Shown here: piece by piece, positions 13,343 to 19,631 of the stretch
Position numbering within the stretch: the first letter of the stretch is position 1
Layout: every line of letters starts with the position of its first letter
From: Fimbriimonadaceae bacterium
GTDB lineage: Bacteria > Armatimonadota > Fimbriimonadia > Fimbriimonadales > Fimbriimonadaceae
DNA length: 19,631 nt
Assembly: GCA_020849075.1 (NCBI GenBank)
Contig: JADLGZ010000229.1
Coordinates: 1 to 19,631 of the forward strand
Reading direction: 5' to 3'
The notes under the pieces: generated by a model
Databases searched by the model: none
Told to the model about the DNA's origin: nothing
The model's input: the letters and a program-made list of their open reading frames with translations, nothing else
Made by a program: the position numbers and the translations under genes

Positions 13343-15180
13343 TGGGTCGCTTCGATGACTTGTTCCGCGATGGCGGCGGAGCCGAATGGCGGCATCAAGT
13401 ACAGACCTCGCGCACGTTCCTTCGCAATTTTCGCCAAGCCTTGGGCGGCCTCGACGCCGATTCGTAGCCCATCATCTTCGGTTGGTGCGTTGGCGAGTTG
13501 TTCTCGTAACCAATTGGGTACTTCGATCCCGGGTACTTCGTTGTGCATAAACTCGGCGTGGCGCGTGTGCTTCAAGGGAAGTACGCCAACAAAGAGCGGA
13601 AGATTGCTGTTTCGCAGTGCGCTCAATGCACGGTCGATATGCTCTTCTTCAAACAGAGGTTGCGTGTACACCAAGTGGGCACCGGCATCGATCTTTCGGG
13701 CGAGGCGATCCATTTCAAGGTCCATATCGGCAGCTAAGGGGTTGAATGCAATGGCGATCGAGAATGCGCACTTCACGCCGACGCTGTAGCCAGCAAGGTC
13801 AATACCTTCGTTGAACCGGCTGAGAATTCGAACAAGCCCGATTGCATCTACATCGTATACGCTGGTCGCGCTGGGGTAGTCCCCGATGTTCGCTGGGTCG
13901 CCGGTGATGGCCAAGATATTGCGAACGCCGAGCGCGTGCGCGCCGAGAAGGTCGGCTTGAACGGCGAGGAGGTTGCGGTCTCGGCAGGCAAAGTGCATCA
14001 TGGTCTCAATACCGACCTGCTCTTGGATCAGAGTGCAAACGCTGAGCGGATTCATTCGCAGGCGAGCCCTTGCACCGTCGGAAATATCCACGAGATCCGC
14101 GCCCTTGATTTTGAGTTGTCGGGCTGACTTTAGGACTTTCTCGACCCCGAGACCTCGGGGAAGGTCCAGCTCAACGGTGATGATGAACTTGCCTTTCTTG
14201 AGCTTCTCGCTGAGCTCGGTTGGTTCGCTCTCCTCAATCGGCTTACGTTCGACCTGTTGCCGAGTAATTGCGCTCGGAGACTTTGGCTTGATGTCACCCT
14301 TGTTAAGGGCCTCACGCATCTTACGGGTGTGCTCAGGAGTGGTACCGCAGCAGCCGCCGATAATCCGTGCACCCTCTTCAATGAGCCTGACAGAAGCCTT
14401 TGCGAAGTAGTCGGGCGCGATGTCGTAGACAACCTGCCCTTTCACCAGTTGGGGCAGGCCCGGAGTTGGCATGGCGAGAATAGGTAAGGATGAAGCTTCG
14501 CTGAGCTGGCGAACGATGTCAATCATCCGCTGTGGCCCGACCACGCAGTTTGCCCCGACCGCAACGACGCCTTTCATGCCCATGTCGAGCGCCATGCGCC
14601 CGGGCAGACCTTCGGCGAGGGCGTCGCCGTCTTCGATAAACGCTTTGCTGATGATGATGGGCAGGTCGCTAACGCTGGCCACCGCCTCGGCGGCAATTCG
14701 CATTTCCTCGATATCAATGAAGGTTTCGAGCATGAAGCCGTCCACTCCGCCTTCGTCAAGCGCCCGTGCCTGCTCGGCAAATGCCGCGAATGCTTCCTCG
14801 CTTTTAAGGCTACCAATCGGCTCCAAAGGCTTGCCGCATGGCCCGATAGCACCGAGAACTAAGCGATTGTCACCCGCTGCCGCGCGAGCCAAACTCGCAC
14901 CCTTGCGATTGAGTTCGGCAATATCGAAGTTGAGGCCGCCAATCTTGACGGCGTTCGCGCTGAACGTGTTTGTCTCGACAAAGTCGGCGCCGGCATCGAA
15001 GTACTCTTCGTGAACGGTCTGCACCAAGGTGGGCGCGAGCAGGTTGGCGAGATCATAGGGCTGACGCTCGAAGCCATAGTTGGCGAGCATCGTGCCGTTC
15101 GCGCCGTCTCCGAGTAAGACACTGTCCTTGAGCGAACTAAGCAAACGATCGACTCTCTTCTGGCTCAGTTCGTCTCGCAT
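13339..15180 (-). CDS. Bifunctional homocysteine S-methyltransferase / methylene-THF reductase
   Basis: A 613-residue fusion of the YitJ type (about 612 in Bacillus). The N-terminal half is a betaine/homocysteine methyltransferase barrel, with ETNTFSAN and zinc thiolates at Cys212 (GANCVVG) and Cys277-Cys278 (IIGGCCGTTPEHT). A linker of about 20 charged residues follows. The C-terminal half (from about residue 325, FIITVELDLPRGL) is the FAD-binding 5,10-methylenetetrahydrofolate reductase, with HFACRDRN, NILAITGDP, KIDAGAHLVYTQPLFE and GVLPL. It would make methyl-THF and pass the methyl group toward homocysteine for methionine synthesis. ATG 15180 is preferred over TTG 15216, since a TACACT box lies seven bases before it and the length then matches the family. 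Confidence 0.93.
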   Translation of the reverse strand: MRDELSQKRVDRLLSSLKDSVLLGDGANGTMLANYGFERQPYDLANLLAPTLVQTVHEEYFDAGADFVETNTFSANAVKIGGLNFDIAELNRKGASLARAAAGDNRLVLGAIGPCGKPLEPIGSLKSEEAFAAFAEQARALDEGGVDGFMLETFIDIEEMRIAAEAVASVSDLPIIISKAFIEDGDALAEGLPGRMALDMGMKGVVAVGANCVVGPQRMIDIVRQLSEASSLPILAMPTPGLPQLVKGQVVYDIAPDYFAKASVRLIEEGARIIGGCCGTTPEHTRKMREALNKGDIKPKSPSAITRQQVERKPIEESEPTELSEKLKKGKFIITVELDLPRGLGVEKVLKSARQLKIKGADLVDISDGARARLRMNPLSVCTLIQEQVGIETMMHFACRDRNLLAVQADLLGAHALGVRNILAITGDPANIGDYPSATSVYDVDAIGLVRILSRFNEGIDLAGYSVGVKCAFSIAIAFNPLAADMDLEMDRLARKIDAGAHLVYTQPLFEEEHIDRALSALRNSNLPLFVGVLPLKHTRHAEFMHNEVPGIEVPNWLREQLANAPTEDDGLRIGVEAAQGLAKIAKERARGLYLMPPFGSAAIAEQVIEATQ

Positions 15181-15187
15181 AGGTTCA

Positions 15188-15216
15188 AGTGTACCTATCG
15201 GTTCTTTTCGCCCCAA
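15188..15216 (-). promoter_or_regulatory. Promoter of the methionine-synthesis operon
   Basis: On the minus strand TTGGGG (complement of 15211-15216), a 17-base spacer and TACACT (complement of 15188-15193) precede the ATG at 15180 by seven bases. Initiation would fall next to the ATG, so the mRNA would be leaderless. This rules out a SAM or cobalamin riboswitch for this gene. Confidence 0.5.
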
Positions 15217-15274
15217 CCACCAGATTTACGGGAATGAATCGAAAGTGAATCGTTTTAGCGCCTTGATTCGTCTG

Positions 15275-15344
15275 CCGTAACATCTGCTACTAAGTTGTAA
15301 TGGGAAAACGTGCTTCCCATTACATATAGTTTCTGATGTAACGG
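15275..15344 (+). promoter_or_regulatory. 70-bp nested palindrome containing the fic promoter
   Basis: The inner arms TGTAATGGGAA (15296-15306) and TTCCCATTACA (15314-15324) are perfect over 11 bp around a 7-base loop. ACTA (15289-15292) and TAGT (15327-15330) continue the symmetry. The outer arms CCGTAACATC (15275-15284) and GATGTAACGG (15335-15344) match with one mismatch. All three pairs share the same centre, near 15310. TATAGT (15325-15330) is a good -10 box within the structure, starting transcription near 15337, 13 bases before the fic ATG. It may be a repressor site or a structured leader. Confidence 0.6.
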
Positions 15345-15349
15345 AATTC

Positions 15350-16468
15350 ATGATAGGACAATATATTCAACAGCCTGCGGGATACCGAGCCTTTGTTCCG
15401 AGCAGCTTCCCACCAGCTGACCTTCGCCTGTCGAAGAAAGTTGAAGAATCTCTAGAAGCTGCAACCCTTAGCATCGGACGACTGGATGGCATTACCGAGC
15501 TCCTGCTCGACATTGACTTCTTCATTTTCATGTACATCCGAAAAGAAGCTGCACTTTCAAGCCAAGTAGAAGGTACGCGCGCAACGATGGTTGACGCGAT
15601 GAAAGCCGAAATAGCACTTACTTCTGGACTTCCAGAAGATGTCGACGACATCTTACGATACATTGCGGCTCTTAACCAAGGGATCAAGATGCTTGATGAG
15701 TTCCCACTAACGTTCCGCTTGATCCGAGAAGTGCATGAGACGCTCCTTTCGGATGGTGGAAGGTCTCATGGACACGCGTTCCCTGGGCAAATTAGGACAA
15801 CTCAAAACTGGATAAACGGTGGATCGCCCGCTACAGCGCGGTATGTGCCTCCCCCGCCGCACTTAATCGGGGAATGTTTATCCGAGATTGAGAAGTTCAT
15901 ACACGACTCTGAAGCATGCCAGACATTGGTCAGGGCAGGTTTGGCCCATGCCCAGTTTGAGACAGTTCACCCCTTTGTCGACGGCAATGGAAGAACGGGT
16001 CGAATGCTCGTCACGTTTATGCTCTGCCAAAGCAAAGCCCTAAGTAAGCCAGTTCTCTACCTATCAGAGTTCTTCAAAGCCAACAGAGATGCTTACTTTG
16101 AGAGACTTCAAGCTTATCATGATTCATCTGACATAGAGGGGTGGCTATTGTTTTTTCTCGAAGGTGTAAGAGAGGTAGCTGATCAGGCAATCTGCACCGT
16201 CCGAGCAATCAATGCTTTACGAGACCAAGACATGGCCCTAATGGCCACATTTGGGAAAAACAGTAAGACGGCCACTAGAGTGTTACAACATCTCTTCGCT
16301 CAACCGGTTGTTTCCGTGCGCACTGTTGAGGGCTGGGCTGGCATTGCTCGCCCTAATGCAAACGCCTTAGTGGACAAGTTTGTTGCTGCTGGCATTCTCT
16401 TCCAAACGGATGAAACGAAAGAGTATGGTCGAACATTCGCCTATCGCAACTACTTGGAAATCTTCTGA
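15350..16468 (+). CDS. Fic-domain protein (probable AMPylase) with C-terminal winged helix
   Basis: A 372-residue protein. The catalytic Fic motif is canonical, HPFVDGNGRTGR with His207, so transfer of AMP (or another nucleotide) to hydroxyl side chains of target proteins is expected. Upstream, SSQVEG (Ser70 to Glu74) is the (S/T)xxxE(G/N) self-inhibition motif placed N-terminally, as in class II Fic proteins. The N-terminal Fic_N-like region includes LRLSKKVEESLEAAT, and the C-terminal ~70 residues (TRVLQHLF...VRTVEGWAGIARPNANALVD) form a winged helix that could bind DNA. No separate antitoxin gene is adjacent. Codon choice is visibly more A/T rich than the flanking genes, and a tRNA gene lies next to it, so recent acquisition is plausible. 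Confidence 0.92.
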   Translation: MIGQYIQQPAGYRAFVPSSFPPADLRLSKKVEESLEAATLSIGRLDGITELLLDIDFFIFMYIRKEAALSSQVEGTRATMVDAMKAEIALTSGLPEDVDDILRYIAALNQGIKMLDEFPLTFRLIREVHETLLSDGGRSHGHAFPGQIRTTQNWINGGSPATARYVPPPPHLIGECLSEIEKFIHDSEACQTLVRAGLAHAQFETVHPFVDGNGRTGRMLVTFMLCQSKALSKPVLYLSEFFKANRDAYFERLQAYHDSSDIEGWLLFFLEGVREVADQAICTVRAINALRDQDMALMATFGKNSKTATRVLQHLFAQPVVSVRTVEGWAGIARPNANALVDKFVAAGILFQTDETKEYGRTFAYRNYLEIF

Positions 16469-16515
16469 TGCGTGCGAAGGATTAATATTATCCGCCCTAA
16501 GAAAGCTCAAAGAAC

Positions 16516-16589
16516 TGGAGCGGGTGGCGGGAATCGAACCCGCGTGGCCAGCTTGGAAGGCTGGAGCTTTACCACTAAGCTACACCCGC
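16516..16589 (-). tRNA. tRNA-Gly (UCC anticodon)
   Basis: The complement folds as a cloverleaf with acceptor GCGGGTG/CACCCGC, discriminator T (U) and an encoded CCA (complement of 16516-16518). The anticodon arm is CCAGC-CTTCCAA-GCTGG with anticodon TCC, and the T arm is GCGGG-TTCGATT-CCCGC. A TAAACT -10-like box (complement of 16602-16607) lies 12 bases upstream, so this gene is probably transcribed on its own. Confidence 0.95.
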
Positions 16590-16682
16590 AATGAGAAGTG
16601 CAGTTTACCCTCCCCACGTAGGGTGGTCCTTAGTCGATCATGCGGCAGAAGGCATTCTATTTCAAGTTAGCCAATTTCATTG

Positions 16683-16688
16683 TATAGT
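16683..16688 (+). promoter_or_regulatory. -10 box of the secreted dockerin gene, leaderless type
   Basis: TATAGT is followed by seven bases and ATG 16696. AGAGGG lies between box and ATG but only one base before the ATG, too close for a ribosome site, so a leaderless mRNA is favoured. The same hexamer is found before the fic gene. Confidence 0.5.
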
Positions 16689-16695
16689 AGAGGGC

Positions 16696-18369
16696 ATGCG
16701 AAAGGTTGTTTTGCTCTCGACAATGGTGTCCCTAACAGCGATGGGGGTCGCGCAGAGTTTTTATGAAGGCTTCGAGGCCGGGCCATCTGACTTCTCGACC
16801 AGGTTTAACTGGGGGAACCCTTCAGGGGGTGAGAACATCGCCTTTGGCTTAGAAACATGGCGGGCTCACAATCTAAGCACGCCGATCGGCATTGCGGGCT
16901 GGTTCGGGGGGCCCGAGCCAAGAACGGGGGATAACGTCCTCGTTTCCACCTACGATAGCGTAGCGGGTGCGAACCCAATCAACAGTTGGATCTTTATGCC
17001 CCCACGGATTATCGGCCCCGGTGACACGATTTCTTTTTGGACCAAAGTGCGGGACAATCCGGCTAGCTTCCCTGACCGCATTTCACTGATGGCGGCATTT
17101 GGAAGTAACCCTCCACTCGGCTTTTATGGTAGCGCCGTGACAGTTAATCCGGGCCTTACTACGACCGGCTATCCCGCCGTTTATACGCAGTACAGTTACA
17201 CCTTTATCCACTCCAACCCGCAGGTGCTCACCATGGCCTTCCGCCATCATGTGGACAATGGGGGCCCGGCAGGCTCTCAGGCAGACTACATTTTCATTGA
17301 CGACGTCGAGTTAACCCGCGGCACGATGACCGAGAGCTTCGACACCTCCACTACGCCCGGCTTTATTGATGGCTCAGTGAGCACTTTTGGAAACCCCGCG
17401 GGCGGGAATTTTATTAATTTTCCGTCTGGTAATTGGTATGCCAAGAACGCCAGTGTTCCTCTTGGAACCGCGGGCTGGTATCGAGGGGTTTCACCGCGCA
17501 CCGGGGTCGGGGCGATGAGCACAAAGTTCAGTTGTGTTGGTGGTAACAACACGGCCAATAACTGGATCATGTCGCCCGAGCGATCGCTGATAAATGGCGA
17601 TAAGATTCGGTTTTGGGTGCGAGCCGCCAACGGGGCTTTTCCAGACCGGCTTCACGTCAAGATAAGCCCTTTCTTCTCGGACACATCAATTAACTCCTTC
17701 GGGCCCCCAATCCTCACGATCAATCCCACTTTGGCGAATGGCGGATTTCCAACCGGCTACACTCAGTACACGGCAACCGTCTCCGGCCTTGCCGCTCCCG
17801 CGGTAGGTCGCTTCGCATTTCACTACGATGTCACGAACTCTGGTCCGGACGGCCCCAATGGCAGTGAGCTCAATATTGACGACGTGGAATACATCCCCGC
17901 GCCGGCTTCTCAGGTGATTTCAGGAGTGATCGGGCTTTCGGACACTGGCTCATTCGCGCCTGGAGTGACGCGCAGGATTCGCGCGGAAGTGCGCCAGGGC
18001 GCTACCCTAGTTGCGGCACATACGTTCGTGGCCAGCAACCCCGAGTCGACCTTTTCCATCCGCGTTCCCCAACAGCTCAGCGGCGCGGCAACGATTACCT
18101 TTGATGGTAGCTCTTTCCTGAAGCGTAACCGAACCGTTACTCTGAGTGGCGCAGATCAGTCAGGCGTGAGCACTGTGCTCTTTAATGGTGATGTAGATAA
18201 GTCGGGCGAAGTAGACGCCGCCGACATCGATGAAGTTATTGCGGCATTTGGCTTGTCGTTCCCAGGCCCAGGCAATGCCGACGCAGACGTTGATGTTTCT
18301 GGCGAAGTGGATGCGGCGGACATTGATATCGCGATCGCGAACTTCGGGAGCGTTGACGATCCGACCTAG
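16696..18369 (+). CDS. Secreted protein with two jelly-roll-like repeats and a dockerin-like end
   Basis: A 557-residue protein. ATG 16696 is chosen because it gives a classical signal peptide (MRKVVLLSTMVSLTAMGVAQ, cleavage probably after GVA or AQ); the longer frame back to 16591 has none. Two homologous ~200-residue domains follow. Both begin with a FYEGFEAG/MTESFDTS strand, share GTAGWYRG or GIAGWFGG and PRTG, NSWIFMPPR or NNWIMSPER, SFPDRI or AFPDRL, and end in IFIDDVEL or LNIDDVEY. This matches the choice-of-anchor-J/cleaved-adhesin jelly-roll pattern. A carboxypeptidase-regulatory-like beta domain (about 420-495) comes next. The end (497-551) is a duplicated calcium loop, DVDKSGEVDAADIDEVIAAF and DVDVSGEVDAADIDIAIANF, the dockerin type I form. 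It is probably exported; the ligand and partner are unknown. Confidence 0.85.
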   Translation: MRKVVLLSTMVSLTAMGVAQSFYEGFEAGPSDFSTRFNWGNPSGGENIAFGLETWRAHNLSTPIGIAGWFGGPEPRTGDNVLVSTYDSVAGANPINSWIFMPPRIIGPGDTISFWTKVRDNPASFPDRISLMAAFGSNPPLGFYGSAVTVNPGLTTTGYPAVYTQYSYTFIHSNPQVLTMAFRHHVDNGGPAGSQADYIFIDDVELTRGTMTESFDTSTTPGFIDGSVSTFGNPAGGNFINFPSGNWYAKNASVPLGTAGWYRGVSPRTGVGAMSTKFSCVGGNNTANNWIMSPERSLINGDKIRFWVRAANGAFPDRLHVKISPFFSDTSINSFGPPILTINPTLANGGFPTGYTQYTATVSGLAAPAVGRFAFHYDVTNSGPDGPNGSELNIDDVEYIPAPASQVISGVIGLSDTGSFAPGVTRRIRAEVRQGATLVAAHTFVASNPESTFSIRVPQQLSGAATITFDGSSFLKRNRTVTLSGADQSGVSTVLFNGDVDKSGEVDAADIDEVIAAFGLSFPGPGNADADVDVSGEVDAADIDIAIANFGSVDDPT

Positions 18370-18411
18370 ATTCCGTATTGCCTTGGCATGCTGAAGCTTG
18401 CGGTGCAGTGT

Positions 18412-19631
18412 CTACGACAGCAATTGCCGCAATACGTACTGCAAGATGCCGCCGTGGCGGTAGTAGTCAATCTCCTTCGGCGTGTCAATGCGCACGGTGG
18501 CTTTGAACTCCTTGTCGCCGGCTCGGACGGTTAACTGTCGACCATTGGCAAACTTGGTGGCAATCGCATCACCGATGCCAACGACTTCGAACGTTTCTTC
18601 ACCGGTGAGGCCGAGGCTCGCCGCGTTCTGATCGGGAAGGAATTGCAGCGGTAGCACCCCCATCCCAATGAGATTTGAACGGTGGATCCGCTCAAAACTT
18701 TCGACAAGCACAAATTTGACTCCAAGGAGGTGGGGCCCCTTAGCTGCCCAATCGCGGCTGGAGCCTGAGCCGTACTCTTTACCCCCAATCACGCACACTC
18801 CGGTACCCGCTTTTTCGTAAAGCTCGGCTGCATCTGAAATTGCCATCACCTCTCCGGTTGGCCAGTAAGTGGTCCAGCCACCTTCCGTGCCTGGTGCGAT
18901 TTGGTTGCGCAACCGGATGTTGGCGAAAGTGCCCCGGACCATGACTTCATGGTTACCGCGCCGACTGCCGTAGCTATTGAAGAGGTGAACAGGCACTCCT
19001 CGTGCGCTCAAGTACTCCCCGGCTGGTCCGTGCGTCTTGATGCTCCCTGCTGGCGAAATGTGATCAGTAGTGATCGAATCCCCTAGAAGGGCGATGCATC
19101 GAATGCCCGAAAGTTCGGCAACTTTAGAAGGTGCTTCAAGGGGCATGTCGTCAAAATAGGGTGCCTTCTTCACGTATGTCGAGTCGGGGTTCCAATCGTA
19201 GCGGTCGCCGGCTGACACTTGAATGGCTTGCCACTTTGCATCGCCGTCGAATACTTCCGCGTACATTTTTCGGAACATCGTCTGGTGGATGTGCTCGTTG
19301 ACAATGTCGGCGACCTCGGCTTGGGTCGGCCAGATATCTTTCAGGTAGACCGGATTGCCATCCTTGGACATGCCGAGGGGGTCGGACGTCAGGTCAACCT
19401 CAATACTCCCGGCAAATGAGTAGGCAACGACGAGGGGAGGTGACATGAGATAGTTAGCCTTGACCTCGGCATTGACGCGACCTTCAAAGTTACGGTTGCC
19501 GCTCAAGACGCTGACCACATTGAGGTCATTAGCCACCACTTCCTTGCTGACTTCCTCGGGAAGCGGGCCGCTATTGCCAATGCAGGTCGTGCACCCGTAG
19601 CCGACAACGTTAAACCCAATGGCATCGAGGT
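18412..19631 (-). CDS. acnA: Aconitate hydratase, C-terminal part (5' end outside window)
   Basis: The frame stays open to the right edge, so about 406 C-terminal residues of a ~900-residue enzyme are present. The first residues include the iron-sulfur motif GYGCTTCIGNSGP, which supplies two of the three cluster cysteines. SGNRNFEGR, YLMSPPLVVAYSFAGSI, GDSITTDHISPAGSI, SYGSRRGNHEVMVRGTFANI and GKEYGSGSSRDWAAKGP follow, the last two lying in the swivelling C-terminal domain, together with SFERIHRSNLIGMGVLPLQF. These are signatures of the AcnA/IRP1 branch, which interconverts citrate and isocitrate in the TCA cycle. It is convergent with the dockerin gene (42 bases between stops). No intrinsic terminator with a T-run is seen in the gap. 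Confidence 0.95.
   Translation of the reverse strand, partial: LDAIGFNVVGYGCTTCIGNSGPLPEEVSKEVVANDLNVVSVLSGNRNFEGRVNAEVKANYLMSPPLVVAYSFAGSIEVDLTSDPLGMSKDGNPVYLKDIWPTQAEVADIVNEHIHQTMFRKMYAEVFDGDAKWQAIQVSAGDRYDWNPDSTYVKKAPYFDDMPLEAPSKVAELSGIRCIALLGDSITTDHISPAGSIKTHGPAGEYLSARGVPVHLFNSYGSRRGNHEVMVRGTFANIRLRNQIAPGTEGGWTTYWPTGEVMAISDAAELYEKAGTGVCVIGGKEYGSGSSRDWAAKGPHLLGVKFVLVESFERIHRSNLIGMGVLPLQFLPDQNAASLGLTGEETFEVVGIGDAIATKFANGRQLTVRAGDKEFKATVRIDTPKEIDYYRHGGILQYVLRQLLS

Noticed and set aside
13232..13789. 185-residue plus-strand ORF opposite the methyltransferase/reductase gene
   Set aside because: Serine/arginine-rich shadow typical of antisense frames in GC-rich genes.
15181..15349. SAM or cobalamin riboswitch upstream of the methionine gene
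   Set aside because: No conserved aptamer core is seen, and the -10 box lies seven bases before the ATG, leaving no leader.
16380..16670. 96-residue plus-strand ORF (ERVAGIEPAWPAWKAGALPLSYTR)
   Set aside because: It is the antisense reading of tRNA-Gly plus the end of fic; this peptide is a common tRNA artefact.
16591..16695. N-terminal extension of the dockerin protein
   Set aside because: It has no signal peptide and starts in the tRNA-Gly flank; the -10 box and signal peptide both point to ATG 16696.
18374..18436. 8-bp inverted repeat CGTATTGC/GCAATACG at the convergent dockerin-aconitase junction as a terminator
   Set aside because: The loop would be 47 bases, the right arm lies in aconitase codons, and no T-run follows.
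1..19631. CRISPR array, insertion sequence or phage genes
   Set aside because: No regularly spaced direct repeats, transposase, integrase or phage structural motifs were found on either strand.

Overview
The window is gene-dense bacterial DNA, roughly 55-58% GC by eye. It holds 16 well-supported protein genes, two of them cut by the window edges, two tRNA genes with encoded CCA ends, and a clear class-I cyclic-di-GMP riboswitch. Several promoters sit 6-7 bases upstream of start codons, so many mRNAs look leaderless (the TANNNT pattern known from Deinococcus-type bacteria). There is also a secreted protein ending in a dockerin-like calcium-binding repeat pair. This combination suggests an Armatimonadota/Fimbriimonadales-like organism. 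That placement is inference; no rRNA or marker gene is present to prove it.

Layout, left to right. (1) 1-2049: the C-terminal end of an M28 metallopeptidase, a convergent BI-1/YccA-type membrane protein, and a divergent SAM methyltransferase. (2) 2050-2266: an intergenic patch of nested imperfect inverted repeats. (3) 2267-4183: a tyrosine-decarboxylase-like PLP enzyme. (4) 4241-6040, minus strand: a probable operon led by the c-di-GMP riboswitch, followed by flgM (anti-sigma-28), an unusual lumazine synthase fused to a C-terminal helix-turn-helix, and a MobA-like nucleotidyltransferase. (5) 6203-9261, plus strand: homogentisate dioxygenase, a conserved protein with lipoyl-like and KOW-like segments, and an OmpR-type response regulator. 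(6) 9258-12425: a surface-polysaccharide group made of a phosphoglycosyl transferase and a GT4 glycosyltransferase, divergent from a very short symmetric promoter, plus a Wzz-type chain-length protein. (7) 12441-15180, minus strand: tRNA-Arg(UCU), a metallophosphoesterase, and a bifunctional homocysteine methyltransferase/methylene-THF reductase. (8) 15275-16468: a Fic protein preceded by a 70-bp nested palindrome. (9) 16516-18369: tRNA-Gly(UCC) and the dockerin-tailed secreted protein. (10) 18412-19631: the C-terminal part of aconitase.

The most interesting section is 4241-6040. The riboswitch places flgM, and possibly the whole operon, under c-di-GMP control, which would connect the second messenger to sigma-28 regulation. 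The next gene is a riboflavin-pathway enzyme that carries its own putative DNA-binding domain, with a 7-bp inverted repeat just upstream of a perfect TATAAT box. The second notable feature is the 18-bp divergent promoter at 9966-9983. A single TACTCTA reads as a -10 element on both strands, and both predicted start sites fall on or next to the start codons.
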